64,000 bases of DNA from an uncultured Phascolarctobacterium sp. (GCA_905200645.1 CAJKLD010000007.1:1-64000); one strand, 5' to 3'; positions 46,642-55,695 are shown, counted from the first letter of the stretch. Notes: a model not told the origin generated them from the letters alone. Numbers and translations are program-made.

Positions 46642-48624
46642 ATGCAAAAGATTGATCAAGCTTGTGTAAATACTCTGCGTTTTTTAGCAGCAGACCAAGT
46701 AGAGAAGGCTAAATCCGGTCATCCCGGCTTTCCTCTGGGTACTGCTCCTTTAATGTATACTATTTGGGATCGTTATATGAACTATAATCCTGCTAATCCG
46801 AATTGGTTTAACCGCGACCGTTTTATTCTTTCTCCCGGTCACGGCAGCGCTTTGCTTTATGCTATGCTGCATTTGGCAGGCTATGATTTGCCTTTGGAGG
46901 AACTGCAAAACTTCCGTCAATGGGGGAGTAAAACTCCCGGTCATCCGGAATACGGTTTAACTCCCGGTGTTGACGTTTCTACCGGTCCCTTAGGTCATGG
47001 CTTTGCTATGGGCGTTGGTTTTGCTATCGCAGAAGCAATGTTAGCGGGCCAATATAATAAGCCTGATTTTCCTGTTGTAAATCACTATACCTATGGTTTG
47101 ACTTCTGACGGTGATTTAATGGAAGGAGTTTCATCTGAAGCGGCATCCTTGGCCGGAACCTTAGGCTTAGGCAAACTGATTTATCTTTATGATGATAATA
47201 AAATTACCATTGAAGGTAATACTTCCATTGCTTTTACCGAAGATGTAGAAGCACGTTTTAGAGCGTATGGCTGGCAGGTTCTGCGCGTAGCAGATTCTGA
47301 AGATATCGAAGCTATGTCTGCAGCAATTGAAGAAGCAAAAGCTGATATTGCTCATCCGTCTTTGATTATTGTCCGCACTCATATTGGTTTCGGCAGTCCT
47401 AAACAAGACAGTCCTTCCTGCCACGGTGAGCCTTTGGGAGCAGACGCTTTGACTGCTACTAAAGAAAAAGCCGGCTGGCCGCAGGAAATGTTCTATGTTC
47501 CCGCGGAAGCTAAAGAACATTTTGCAGCTAAGCTTCCTGCCTGCGCTAAAGCAGAAGCCGATTGGAATGACCTCATGAAAGATTATGCAATGTGCTATCC
47601 GGAATTGGCAGAAGAATTAGCAGCCCGCATTGCAGGTAACGTTAATATTGATTTAGAAGCTTTGGAAGCTATTTTTAAAGACACTGCTAAAAGTGCAACC
47701 CGCGCGTCCTCCGGCGATGTAATTCAAAAGCTGGCAGAGCAGATTCCTGCTTTAGTAGGCGGCAGTGCTGACCTTGGTCCTTCTAATAAAACAGTCATGA
47801 AAAATAGCGGTTATTTTTCTAAGCTTGATCATAAAGGTCGCAACATTCACTTTGGCGTGCGCGAACATGCTATGGGTACCGTTTTAAACGGTATTTCTTT
47901 ACATGGCGGCTTTATTCCTTTCGGTGGTACTTTCTTAGTGTTTGCAGACTTCCTGCGTCCGACCATTCGTATGGCCGCGCTTATGGGCATTCAATCTATT
48001 TTTGTACTTACTCATGACTCCATTGCTTTAGGCGAGGATGGCCCTACTCATCAGCCTATTGAAACAACCATGGGTCTGCGGTTGATTCCTAACGTCAGCG
48101 TAATTCGTCCGGCAGACGCTTTGGAAACCGCTGTTGCTTGGCAGCAGGCTGTTTTAAACAAAACAAAACCCACGTGTCTCTTGTTGAGCCGTCAAAACCT
48201 GCCTGTAATGAATGAATATGCTGCTACTATTCACGCAAACGCGGCTAAAGGCGCTTACGTTTTAAGTCCCGCTAAGGAAGCAGCTAAGGTTATCCTCATT
48301 GGTACCGGCAGTGAGGTTGAATTGGCATTGAAGGCGCAAGCCAAATTGGCAGAGGAAGGCATTGCTGCCAGCGTAGTTTCCATGCCCAGCTGGGATTTGT
48401 TCGACGCTCAAAGTGAGGAATACAAGGAAAGTGTATTGCCTGCAGGCGTTGTTAAATTTGCAGTTGAAGCAGGCGTTCCTTATGGCTGGAGCCGTTATAC
48501 CGGCAGCGAAAAGAATGTGCTTGGCATTACTACTTTCGGCGCTTCTGCACCCGGCGGCGTAATGATGGAAAAATACGGCTTTACTGTAGAAAATCTTGTT
48601 GCTAAAGTAAAAGCAGTACTCTAA
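46642..48624 (+). CDS. tkt: Transketolase
   Basis: Thiamine-diphosphate enzyme that moves two-carbon units in the pentose phosphate pathway; 660 residues, full length. It shows KSGHPGFPLGTAPL, LSPGHGSALLYAMLH, the ThDP/Mg motif TSDGDLMEGVSSEAASLAG ending in DDNKITIEGN, and FGVREHAMGTVLNGISLHGG in the pyrimidine domain. The ATG at 46642 follows ATGGAGG; the ATG at 46627 is part of that site. The thiamine genes follow directly downstream after a terminator. Confidence 0.96.
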   Translation: MQKIDQACVNTLRFLAADQVEKAKSGHPGFPLGTAPLMYTIWDRYMNYNPANPNWFNRDRFILSPGHGSALLYAMLHLAGYDLPLEELQNFRQWGSKTPGHPEYGLTPGVDVSTGPLGHGFAMGVGFAIAEAMLAGQYNKPDFPVVNHYTYGLTSDGDLMEGVSSEAASLAGTLGLGKLIYLYDDNKITIEGNTSIAFTEDVEARFRAYGWQVLRVADSEDIEAMSAAIEEAKADIAHPSLIIVRTHIGFGSPKQDSPSCHGEPLGADALTATKEKAGWPQEMFYVPAEAKEHFAAKLPACAKAEADWNDLMKDYAMCYPELAEELAARIAGNVNIDLEALEAIFKDTAKSATRASSGDVIQKLAEQIPALVGGSADLGPSNKTVMKNSGYFSKLDHKGRNIHFGVREHAMGTVLNGISLHGGFIPFGGTFLVFADFLRPTIRMAALMGIQSIFVLTHDSIALGEDGPTHQPIETTMGLRLIPNVSVIRPADALETAVAWQQAVLNKTKPTCLLLSRQNLPVMNEYAATIHANAAKGAYVLSPAKEAAKVILIGTGSEVELALKAQAKLAEEGIAASVVSMPSWDLFDAQSEEYKESVLPAGVVKFAVEAGVPYGWSRYTGSEKNVLGITTFGASAPGGVMMEKYGFTVENLVAKVKAVL

Positions 48625-48658
48625 TCTTTAAATAAGCTTATTTGAAATAAAATTTATA

Positions 48659-48688
48659 GGCCGGGGATGCAGTGCGTCCTCGGTCTTT
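48659..48688 (+). terminator. Terminator between tkt and thiD
   Basis: A 12-pair stem GGCCGGGGATGC/GCGTCCTCGGTC (three G-U pairs) with a three-base loop, then CTTTT. No separate promoter for thiD was recognised after it. Confidence 0.75.
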
Positions 48689-48709
48689 TGCTGAAAAGAG
48701 GAATTTTTC

Positions 48710-49516
48710 ATGCTTAAACATTTATTAACCATTGCCGGCAGCGATTCCAGCGGCGGCGCAGGGATTCAGGCTGATTTAAAAACCTTTGCTGCCCACGGAA
48801 CCTTTGGCATGAGCGTTATCACGGCTGTTACCGCACAGAACACCTGCGGCGTTACCAAGGTGCAGGATGTCGCGCCGGACATTGTGGAAGCGCAGATTGC
48901 CGCAGTGTTTGACGATATTCGCGTGGACGCAGTAAAAATAGGTATGCTTTCGCGACCGGAAACTATTAAGGCTATTGCTAAGGCTTTGCGCAAATATCAG
49001 CCGCCAATTATCGTGCTTGACCCTGTAATGATTTCTAAAAGCGGCTATCCTTTACTGGCTCCGGAGGCTTGTGAAACCTTAATTACAGAACTTTTACCAC
49101 TGGCGACTTTAGTAACGCCTAACTTACCGGAAGCGGAAGCCATCAGCGGTATGCAGGTAAGCATTAAAGAAGCTATGCGTCCGGTGGCAGAAAAGATTAT
49201 TTCCCTAGGCGCCAAGGCAGTGCTGGTGAAAGGCGGGCATTTAAACGATACTGCTGACGATTTGCTTTTTGATGGACAAAAGGAAATTTGGTTTGCAGGC
49301 CAACGCATTGCTACTAAAAATACTCACGGCACAGGCTGTACCTTATCCAGCAGCTTAGCAGCTAATTTAGCAAAAGGTATGAGTTTAGAAGAGGCAGTTA
49401 AAACCTCTAAGGCTTATGTTACAGAAGCTATCGCCCATGGTATCACATTAGGCAGCGGTTGCGGCCCCACGCATCATTTTGTCGACCTTTACAGAAAGGC
49501 AGGTATTTTAGAATAA
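48710..49516 (+). CDS. thiD: Hydroxymethylpyrimidine/phosphomethylpyrimidine kinase
   Basis: Phosphorylates HMP twice for thiamine synthesis; 268 residues. The ribokinase-fold signature is clear: TIAGSDSSGGAGIQADLKTF at the N-terminus, VLDPVMISKSGYPLL in the middle and the anion hole in TKNTHGTGCTLSSSLAANLAKG. Its stop overlaps the start of thiM by one base. With thiM and thiE it forms a thiamine salvage operon; de novo genes (thiC, thiG, thiH) are not in the window. Confidence 0.95.
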   Translation: MLKHLLTIAGSDSSGGAGIQADLKTFAAHGTFGMSVITAVTAQNTCGVTKVQDVAPDIVEAQIAAVFDDIRVDAVKIGMLSRPETIKAIAKALRKYQPPIIVLDPVMISKSGYPLLAPEACETLITELLPLATLVTPNLPEAEAISGMQVSIKEAMRPVAEKIISLGAKAVLVKGGHLNDTADDLLFDGQKEIWFAGQRIATKNTHGTGCTLSSSLAANLAKGMSLEEAVKTSKAYVTEAIAHGITLGSGCGPTHHFVDLYRKAGILE

Positions 49517-50343
49517 TGGATTTAACGAATACTTTTGGCGAACTTGTTGATAAGCTGCGCAAGCAAAGACCTGTTATACATGAGATTACCAATTACGTAA
49601 CGGCAGAAAGCTGTGCTGACTCTGCTTTAGCTGCTGGCGCTTCACCAGTGATGGCAGACGAACCGGAGGAAGTAGCAGAAATTACTGCCGGCGCCAACGC
49701 TTTAATATTAAATCTCGGTACGCTTAATTTTAACAAACAAATTGCTATGGAGCGCTCCGTTACTGCTGCTAAAGCAAAAGGTATTCCCGTAATTTTGGAT
49801 CCGGTTGGCGTTATGGCGTCTAAATTCCGGCTGAATTTTGCGTTGCGGTTGTTAAATAACGGCTGTATAGACATCGTTTGCGGTAATTGCAGTGAATGCA
49901 GCGCGCTGTTAAACGGTACTGCCAACGGTCAAGGTGTTGACAATATTGAAGGGCAGACTGAGGAAGGCGTAGCTTTGAAGGTTGCTAAGGACGCAGCCAC
50001 AAAGTTTAACTGTGTTTTTGCCGTTACAGGCGCTATTGATAATATTTCCAACGGCAAGCAAGCAGTTGTTTTGAACAACGGTCATCCGCTGTTGCAGGAT
50101 ATTACAGGCAGCGGCTGCATGACAACTACTTTAGTAGGCTGCTGTGCTGCTGTAACTAAGGATATGCTGGTTGCCGCTGCTTTGGGCGTAGTTATTATGG
50201 GACAAAGCGCCGAGCTGGCTGCCAACTTTTTGGAAAAAAAGGACGGCCCCGGCATGTTTAAGGTACGCCTTATCGACTGCATTTACCACGTAACCACTAA
50301 ATGGAATCTTGTCAACCTCAAACCGGAAGAAAAAGTATCATGA
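49516..50343 (+). CDS. thiM: Hydroxyethylthiazole kinase
   Basis: Salvages the thiazole half of thiamine; 275 residues. It has the family pieces VIHEITNYVTAESCADSALA (ThiM normally NxVxxxxxAN), SPVMADEPEEV, LDPVGV and DITGSGCMTTTLVGCC with the catalytic Cys-containing GSGC loop. The ATG at 49516 overlaps the thiD stop; its own stop overlaps the thiE start by ATGA. Translational coupling through the three genes is evident. Confidence 0.94.
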   Translation: MDLTNTFGELVDKLRKQRPVIHEITNYVTAESCADSALAAGASPVMADEPEEVAEITAGANALILNLGTLNFNKQIAMERSVTAAKAKGIPVILDPVGVMASKFRLNFALRLLNNGCIDIVCGNCSECSALLNGTANGQGVDNIEGQTEEGVALKVAKDAATKFNCVFAVTGAIDNISNGKQAVVLNNGHPLLQDITGSGCMTTTLVGCCAAVTKDMLVAAALGVVIMGQSAELAANFLEKKDGPGMFKVRLIDCIYHVTTKWNLVNLKPEEKVS

Positions 50344-50984
50344 GTAAACCGCAAATTGATTACAGCGTATATTTAGTTACAGATGATGTCTGTCTGCAGG
50401 GCAGACCGCTGCTGCGATGCGTGGAAAAAGCTTTGCAAGGAGGAGTAACGCTGGTGCAATATCGCTCTAAGCATAAGGACGGCGGTTCTATGTATCAAGA
50501 GGCGTTGGCTTTAAAAAGCTTATGTGATAAATATTTGGTGCCGTTGATTATCAATGACCGTGTTGATTTAGCATTAGCGGTAGGCGCGACAGGTGTTCAT
50601 GTCGGACAGAGTGATTTGCCTTGCGCAGCAGTAAGAAAAATAGTTGGTAAAGATTTCATTATCGGCGTTTCTGCACATAATGTAGAAGAAGCGTTACAAG
50701 CAGTAGCTGCCGGTGCAGATTATTTAGGCTGCGGTGCAGTTTTTGGCACTGCTACTAAAGCTGACGCTTCTATGTTGGGTTTAGAAAATCTTCGTAAAAT
50801 TCGTAGTGCCGTAAAATTGCCTATTGTTGGTATAGGCGGCGTCAACGCAGAGAATTACAGCCAGGTTTTATCAACAGGCGCTAACGGTGCAGCAATTATC
50901 AGCGGCATTTTAGGAGCTGATAAAATTAAAGATACAACCGAAAAATTTGCCGCAATACATAGACAGCTTCAAGAGCATAATTAA
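50340..50984 (+). CDS. thiE: Thiamine-phosphate synthase
   Basis: Joins HMP-PP and thiazole phosphate; 214-residue TIM barrel. It contains VTLVQYRSKHKDGG, PLIINDRVDLALAVGATGVHVGQSDLP, IIGVSAHNVEEA, and GCGAVFGTATKADA for pyrophosphate binding. The usual loop after GTATK would be KTDA; here KADA. The start is the ATG of the ATGA overlap with thiM. Last gene of the salvage operon; no clear intrinsic terminator follows. Confidence 0.95.
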   Translation: MSKPQIDYSVYLVTDDVCLQGRPLLRCVEKALQGGVTLVQYRSKHKDGGSMYQEALALKSLCDKYLVPLIINDRVDLALAVGATGVHVGQSDLPCAAVRKIVGKDFIIGVSAHNVEEALQAVAAGADYLGCGAVFGTATKADASMLGLENLRKIRSAVKLPIVGIGGVNAENYSQVLSTGANGAAIISGILGADKIKDTTEKFAAIHRQLQEHN

Positions 50985-51157
50985 AATACCTATACGTTTA
51001 ATTAGAATTATACAGCATACAAGCAAAACTGTTAATTACTTTACATTTTTATCTTAATTGCAAAAATATAAGTAAAAAAAGGTCTGCTTGGCAGGAATAA
51101 TCCGTAAATTTAGCGAAAAAGTATATTAAAATTCGTCTGTTAAAGGAGGACTTAATT

Positions 51158-53218
51158 ATGAAAGAATATACTGGCGATAAAATTAGAAACGTGGCCATTG
51201 TGGGTCATGGTGGAGCAGGAACCACGTCTGTTACCGAAGCTTTATTGTATCGCAGCGGTGCTATTACAAGAATGTGTAAGGTAGAAGACGGTGCTACCAC
51301 CACTGACTACGAACCCGAAGAAATTAAACGTAAGGTTTCTGTAAACGCTACTTTGGCGCCTGTGGAATGGCGTGATTCCAAAATCAACTTTATTGATACT
51401 CCTGGCTTCGCTGATTTTGTAGCAGAGGTTAAAGGCGCATTCAGAGCAGTGGACAGCGCTTTAATCGTTGTTTGTGCTACCAGTGGCGTGCAGGTTGGCA
51501 CTGAGCAATGCTGGAAGCTGGCGGAAGAAGCTGGCTTGCCGCGTATTATTTTCGTAAACAAAATGGATCGTGAAAATGCTGATTTTGACAGCATCCTAGA
51601 TAATCTGCGCGCTAAATTTGGCAAGCACGTTCTGCCTTTGCAGTTACCTTTGGGTAAAGAAGATAAATTTGAGGGCATTATTGATTTGTATAAAATGAAA
51701 GCATATCGTGCTAACGGCAATGGCTCCGACGAAATCGAAATTCCTGAAGAATTTAGACAAGCTGCTGAAGAAGCACATGAGAAAATGGTAGAGGCTGCAG
51801 TTGAAGCTGATGATGAATGCATGATGCGGTATCTCGAAGGCGAAACCATTAGCGATGAAGATATCATGAAATGCTTGATTAAAGGCATCCGTCAAGCCAT
51901 CATTTATCCCATGCTCTGTGGCAGCGCTTACAAGAATATTGGTTTGGGTCGTTTAATGAACGCTATTATCGACTTTACCTATCCGGCAATTTTGAATGAC
52001 TTCGTTGTTATGGACAAGCAGACCGGTGAAGAAGAAATTCGCGATGCTAACGCTCCTATGGCAGCTTTGGTATTCAAAACCACCTCTGACCCGTTCGTAG
52101 GCCGTTTAAGCTTCTTCCGCGTATTCTCCGGCTCTATCAAAGCTGACAGCATGGTTTACAACTCTAGACGTGAGCAAGAAGAACGTATTGGCAATGTATT
52201 CACCATGCGCGGCAAAACGCAGATTTCTATGAAAGAGGTAGTAGCAGGCGATATTGGTGTTGTTGCAAAATTGCAATATACTTCTACCGGCGACACTCTG
52301 TGCGATAAAAACGCCGAAGTTGAATTCCCGACAATTCAATTCCCGCTGCCAATGTACACTAGAGCTATCTATCCGAAGAAAAAAGGCGACGAAGACAAGA
52401 TTATGTCTGCTTTAACCCGTCTGATGGATGAAGATCCGACCATTATCGTAACTAAAAACCCTGTTACCAAAGAAACCTTAATCAGCGGTATGGGCGACCA
52501 GCATATCGAAATCATTATGGAGCGTATGCAGCGTAAATTTGGCGTTGAAGCACAGCTCAAAGCTCCGATTATCGAATATCGCGAAACCATTCGCGGAACT
52601 GCCGAAGTTGAAGGTAAGCATAAGAAGCAATCCGGCGGCCATGGTCAATACGGTCATGTTGTAATTAAAATGGAGCCTATGACTCCCGGCGGCGGCTTTG
52701 AATTTGTTGATAAGATTTTCGGCGGCGCCGTTCCTCGTCAGTACATTCCTGCCGTTGAAAAGGGTATGCGCGAATCCATGGAAAAAGGCATTTTGGCTGG
52801 CTATCCTGTAGTTGATATGCGCATTACTCTGCTTGACGGTTCTTATCATCCGGTAGACTCCTCTGAAATGGCTTTCAAAACCGCTTCCAATATTGCTTTC
52901 AAAAAAGCTATGGAGCAATGCAAGCCGGTTCTGCTTGAGCCTATTTACACTTTGAATGTAACCTGTGCAGATTCCATGATGGGCGACGTTATTGGCGATT
53001 TGAACCAAAAACGCGGTCGTATTCTTGGTATGCAGAGCGTTGAAGAAGGCTTGAGTGTTGTAACCGCTCAAGTTCCGTACGCAGAAATTACCGAATATGC
53101 AGTTGATTTGCGCGCTATTACTCAAGGTCAAGGTTCCTTTGAAATGAAATTTGACCATTATGAAGATGTGCCCGCAAAAATGGCTGAAAAAATTATTGCC
53201 GAGCGCAAGCAAGCATAA
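51158..53218 (+). CDS. EF-G-like translational GTPase with altered P-loop
   Basis: Elongation-factor-G family protein of 686 residues with all five EF-G domains in order. G2/G3/G4 elements are present (DYEPEEIKRKVSV in place of the usual RGITI switch I, FIDTPGFADF, FVNKMDRE), and domain IV has SGGHGQYGHVVI. The switch I style is that of the EF-G2-like paralogues. The striking feature is the P-loop: GHGGAGTTS at residues 16-24, where the Walker-A lysine (GKT/GKS) is threonine (codon ACC; two base changes from AAA or AAG). Whether it hydrolyses GTP is doubtful. No rpsL, rpsG or tuf is near, as would be for the main fusA. Ribosome site AAAGGAGGA is strong. Confidence 0.88.
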   Translation: MKEYTGDKIRNVAIVGHGGAGTTSVTEALLYRSGAITRMCKVEDGATTTDYEPEEIKRKVSVNATLAPVEWRDSKINFIDTPGFADFVAEVKGAFRAVDSALIVVCATSGVQVGTEQCWKLAEEAGLPRIIFVNKMDRENADFDSILDNLRAKFGKHVLPLQLPLGKEDKFEGIIDLYKMKAYRANGNGSDEIEIPEEFRQAAEEAHEKMVEAAVEADDECMMRYLEGETISDEDIMKCLIKGIRQAIIYPMLCGSAYKNIGLGRLMNAIIDFTYPAILNDFVVMDKQTGEEEIRDANAPMAALVFKTTSDPFVGRLSFFRVFSGSIKADSMVYNSRREQEERIGNVFTMRGKTQISMKEVVAGDIGVVAKLQYTSTGDTLCDKNAEVEFPTIQFPLPMYTRAIYPKKKGDEDKIMSALTRLMDEDPTIIVTKNPVTKETLISGMGDQHIEIIMERMQRKFGVEAQLKAPIIEYRETIRGTAEVEGKHKKQSGGHGQYGHVVIKMEPMTPGGGFEFVDKIFGGAVPRQYIPAVEKGMRESMEKGILAGYPVVDMRITLLDGSYHPVDSSEMAFKTASNIAFKKAMEQCKPVLLEPIYTLNVTCADSMMGDVIGDLNQKRGRILGMQSVEEGLSVVTAQVPYAEITEYAVDLRAITQGQGSFEMKFDHYEDVPAKMAEKIIAERKQA

Positions 53219-53233
53219 TGAACAATAGCAAAC

Positions 53234-53271
53234 AGAGCCTGTTACTTATGGTAGCAGGCTCTTTACTTTTT
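53234..53271 (+). terminator. Terminator after the EF-G-like gene
   Basis: A 12-pair stem AGAGCCTGTTAC/GTAGCAGGCTCT with a five-base loop, followed by a T-rich stretch. Confidence 0.85.
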
Positions 53272-53320
53272 AAGTTATACTTCATTATTTGCTGGTAAAC
53301 TTAATTATAGGGTTAAGTTA

Positions 53321-53349
53321 TTGACTCAGAAAATTTTCTGTGATAAAAT
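53321..53349 (+). promoter_or_regulatory. rnpB promoter with palindromic spacer
   Basis: TTGACT (53321-53326), 17 bases, TAAAAT (53344-53349). The predicted start near 53356 coincides with the 5' strand of RNase P helix P1. The spacer contains the perfect 14-base palindrome CAGAAAATTTTCTG (53327-53340). Confidence 0.8.
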
Positions 53350-53355
53350 TATTTA

Positions 53356-53706
53356 TTGAGTACGAAAGACAACCGCGGATGGCTTTAAGCCAGATGAGGA
53401 AAGTCCGAGCTCCATAGGGCAGGATGCCGGATAACGTCCGGCAAGAGTGATCTTAGGGATAGTGCCACAGAAATGAGTACCGCCTGCTGAGGCAGGTAAG
53501 GGTGGAACGGTGCGGTAAGAGCGCACCAGCAGTTTGGTAACAGACTGGCTAGGTAAACCCCATCCGGAGCAAGACCAAATAGGGAAGGGATGAAGCGGCC
53601 CGCTGAGCCTTCCGGGTTGTGTCGCTTGAGCTTACAGGTAACTGTAGGCCTAGATAAATGGTTGTCACCGCTTTGCGGAACAGAACTCGGCTTATTGAGT
53701 ACTCAA
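53356..53706 (+). ncRNA. rnpB: RNase P RNA (bacterial class A)
   Basis: Catalytic RNA that trims the 5' leader of tRNA precursors. P1 is TTGAGTAC (53356-53363) with GTACTCAA (53699-53706). The invariant core is present: GAGGAAAGTCCGAGCTCC early on, CACAGAAA, the GGTGCGGTAAGAGCGCACC hairpin, and near the 3' end ACAGAACTCGGCTTA, which forms P4 with the 5' element. It is about 351 bases, has the ancestral A-type arrangement and its own promoter and terminator. Confidence 0.96.
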
Positions 53707-53717
53707 TCGAATCAACG

Positions 53718-53740
53718 GCTGCCTTTATGGCAGCTTTTTT
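53718..53740 (+). terminator. Terminator of rnpB
   Basis: Arms GCTGCC/GGCAGC with a five-base loop, followed by six T residues. Confidence 0.88.
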
Positions 53741-53770
53741 CTTAGGTTTGAAAAGACGGTGTTAATGTAT

Positions 53771-54724
53771 ATGAAAAAAATCTCCTTAGTTGTTCCTGTT
53801 TTTAACGAAGAAGATAATTTACACGAATTTTATAAACGCGCTACTGCTGTCATGCAGGCCGAGACTTATGCTTACAATATAATTTTTATTGATGATGGCT
53901 CTAAAGACGCTAGCAGAAGCATTTTAAACGAGCTATCCAAAATAGATAGTCACGTAGAAGCTTATTTGCTCAGCCGCAATTATGGTCACCAAATGGCTTT
54001 GACCTGTGGCTTGGACAACGCCGACGGCGACGCAGTTATTACTATGGACGGCGATTTGCAGCACCCGCCGGAGCTGCTTCCGCAAATGCTGCGTTTTTGG
54101 GAGCAGGGAAGCGAAATCGTTCAAACTAAACGTATGGACACTAAGGATGCTACTTTTTTCAAAAAAATAACATCCACTGTTTATTATAAGCTCATCAATA
54201 CGCTTTCCAAAGTCGAAATAACTCCCGGCGGCAGTGATTTTCGTTTAATGGATAGAGTAGCTGTGGACGCTTTTAAACAATATCGTGAGCGTGCGCGTTT
54301 TATTCGCGGCTTAGTTAATACCTTAGGCTTTAATGTCAAGGTATTGGAATTTGTTGCTCCGCCTCGATTTGCCGGTCACTCTAAATTCAGTCTGCACAAA
54401 ATGCTGCACTTTGCTTTGGATGGCATTACTGCCTTTTCTAATCTTCCTTTGCGCTGGGCGTTTTATATTGGTTTAATATTTGGCATTACCAGCATTTTAC
54501 TTTTAGGGCATGTATTCTACGTAAAATTTATTAGCAACGATGCTGTCCCCGGTTGGGCAACAACAACCGTCAGCGTGCTGTTTCTTGGCGGCATTGAGCT
54601 TGTAGGTATTGGTATCTTAGGTGAATATATTGGCCGCATTTTTGAAGAAATCAAGCATAGGCCACTATATTTAGTTGCCCGTCATATTAAATCAGCAAAT
54701 GAAAGTGAAAAAAGCGGGAAATAA
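53771..54724 (+). CDS. Family 2 glycosyltransferase, polyprenyl-phosphate type (GtrB/ArnC/DPM1-like)
   Basis: Makes a polyprenyl-phosphate-linked sugar on the cytoplasmic face. The 317-residue protein has the GT-A domain with VVPVFNEEDN, IFIDDGSKDAS and ITMDGDLQHPPELLPQM (metal-binding DxD), GGSDFRLMDR, then two C-terminal membrane segments (about 225-245 and 258-285) and the terminal EYIGRIFEEIKHRPLYLV. This is the bactoprenol glucosyl/ArnC-type architecture. Start uncertain: GTG 53759, ATG 53765 or ATG 53771; the last fits the family N-terminus, and ribosome sites are weak. It could supply the donor for the ArnT-like enzyme at 12.6 kb (inference). Confidence 0.9.
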   Translation: MKKISLVVPVFNEEDNLHEFYKRATAVMQAETYAYNIIFIDDGSKDASRSILNELSKIDSHVEAYLLSRNYGHQMALTCGLDNADGDAVITMDGDLQHPPELLPQMLRFWEQGSEIVQTKRMDTKDATFFKKITSTVYYKLINTLSKVEITPGGSDFRLMDRVAVDAFKQYRERARFIRGLVNTLGFNVKVLEFVAPPRFAGHSKFSLHKMLHFALDGITAFSNLPLRWAFYIGLIFGITSILLLGHVFYVKFISNDAVPGWATTTVSVLFLGGIELVGIGILGEYIGRIFEEIKHRPLYLVARHIKSANESEKSGK

Positions 54725-54738
54725 TTGCAAAATTAAAT

Positions 54739-54767
54739 TTTACATCCACTGCGGTTTGTGCTATAAT
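54739..54767 (+). promoter_or_regulatory. Promoter of the NlpC/P60 gene
   Basis: TTTACA (54739-54744), 17 bases, TATAAT (54762-54767). Confidence 0.75.
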
Positions 54768-54791
54768 ATATGTGTATTATAAGACGAAGGG

Positions 54792-55466
54792 ATGTGTACG
54801 TGGTTGGTGAAGAAGAAAGTGATAACATTATGCTTAACTCTTCTATTTACATTAATGGGAGCGGTTAGTGCTTTTGCTTCCTTTCAACGTGGTGATGATG
54901 GTGAAGAAGTATTAGCTATTCAAAAGCGTTTAGTTGAATTAAATTATTCAATTGGTATTATAGATGGTGAATTTGGACCGGCAACAGAGAAAGCTATCAA
55001 AGAATTTCAAACTGCGCATGGTCTTGAAGTAGACGGTATAGTAGGGGCAGCTACTTATAAAGCGTTGATGAATAAAGAAATGCCTCCTAACCGTAGTAAA
55101 AGCATAGTAAGAAATATTTTGCGTGCAGCATATAGTGTTATCGGCACACCTTATGTATTTGGCGGTACTTCTCCTTATGGGTTTGACTGTTCCGGCTTTA
55201 CTCAGTACGCTTTCGCCCGCGCAGGTATTCATTTACCGCGCATGGCTGACGGGCAGTTTTATTTTGGCAAACGAATTTCTATGGGTCAGCTTCGTTCCGG
55301 AGATTTGGTTTTTTATACTACTTATGAACCGGGGGCTTCTCATGTAGGTATTTATGTCGGTAACGGCAACTTTATTCATGCCGGTTCCAGCACAGGTGTA
55401 ACTGTATCTTCTGCTTTTACCGGATATTGGGGCGCTCGTTATTATGGTGCCTGCCGCGTATTATAA
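54792..55466 (+). CDS. Peptidoglycan-binding NlpC/P60 hydrolase
   Basis: Exported cell-wall peptidase, up to 224 residues. It has a signal peptide (about residues 7-29), a PG_binding_1 domain (about 36-92: IQKRLVELNYSIGIIDGEFGP, FQTAHGLEVDGIVG) and a C-terminal NlpC/P60 domain with catalytic Cys in GFDCSGFTQYAF, His in GASHVGIYV and the third His in NFIHAGSS. Such enzymes cut D-Glu-diaminopimelate bonds in peptidoglycan. The start is unclear: GAAGGG directly abuts the ATG at 54792, and TTG 54804 or GTG 54807 would have better room; all keep the signal peptide. Confidence 0.92.
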   Translation: MCTWLVKKKVITLCLTLLFTLMGAVSAFASFQRGDDGEEVLAIQKRLVELNYSIGIIDGEFGPATEKAIKEFQTAHGLEVDGIVGAATYKALMNKEMPPNRSKSIVRNILRAAYSVIGTPYVFGGTSPYGFDCSGFTQYAFARAGIHLPRMADGQFYFGKRISMGQLRSGDLVFYTTYEPGASHVGIYVGNGNFIHAGSSTGVTVSSAFTGYWGARYYGACRVL

Positions 55467-55572
55467 AAAGAATTTTGAGCAGATAAGTCTATGACTTATC
55501 TGCTTTTTTATAGCAAAAAGCAGATAAGCGTTTTATAATTAAGAAGAAAATATAGAGAGCGCGACGTAAGCC

Positions 55573-55601
55573 TTGACTTTTAATACTCTCTATGCTATAA
55601 T
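55573..55601 (+). promoter_or_regulatory. Promoter of the tRNA-Pro-Gly-Arg cluster
   Basis: TTGACT (55573-55578), 17 bases, TATAAT (55596-55601), 12 bases before the first tRNA. Confidence 0.85.
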
Positions 55602-55613
55602 ATCTTTTGTGTT

Positions 55614-55690
55614 CGGGGTGTAGCGCAGTTTGGTAGCGCACCTGCCTTGGGAGCAGGGTGTCGCAGGTTCGAATCCTGCCACTCCGACCA
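55614..55690 (+). tRNA. tRNA-Pro (TGG)
   Basis: 77 bases with encoded CCA; acceptor CGGGGTG with CACTCCG, anticodon arm CCTGC-CTTGGGA-GCAGG, T loop TTCGAAT. Confidence 0.97.
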
Positions 55691-55695
55691 AAACT

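Noticed and set aside
48600..48710. A TPP riboswitch before thiD-thiM-thiE was expected.
   Set aside because: The gap holds only a terminator hairpin; no CTGAGA or other TPP aptamer core is present.
53500..53535. GGGTGGAACGGTGCGG looked like a T-box riboswitch antiterminator.
   Set aside because: It is part of the conserved core of RNase P RNA, and no aminoacyl-tRNA synthetase or amino acid gene follows.
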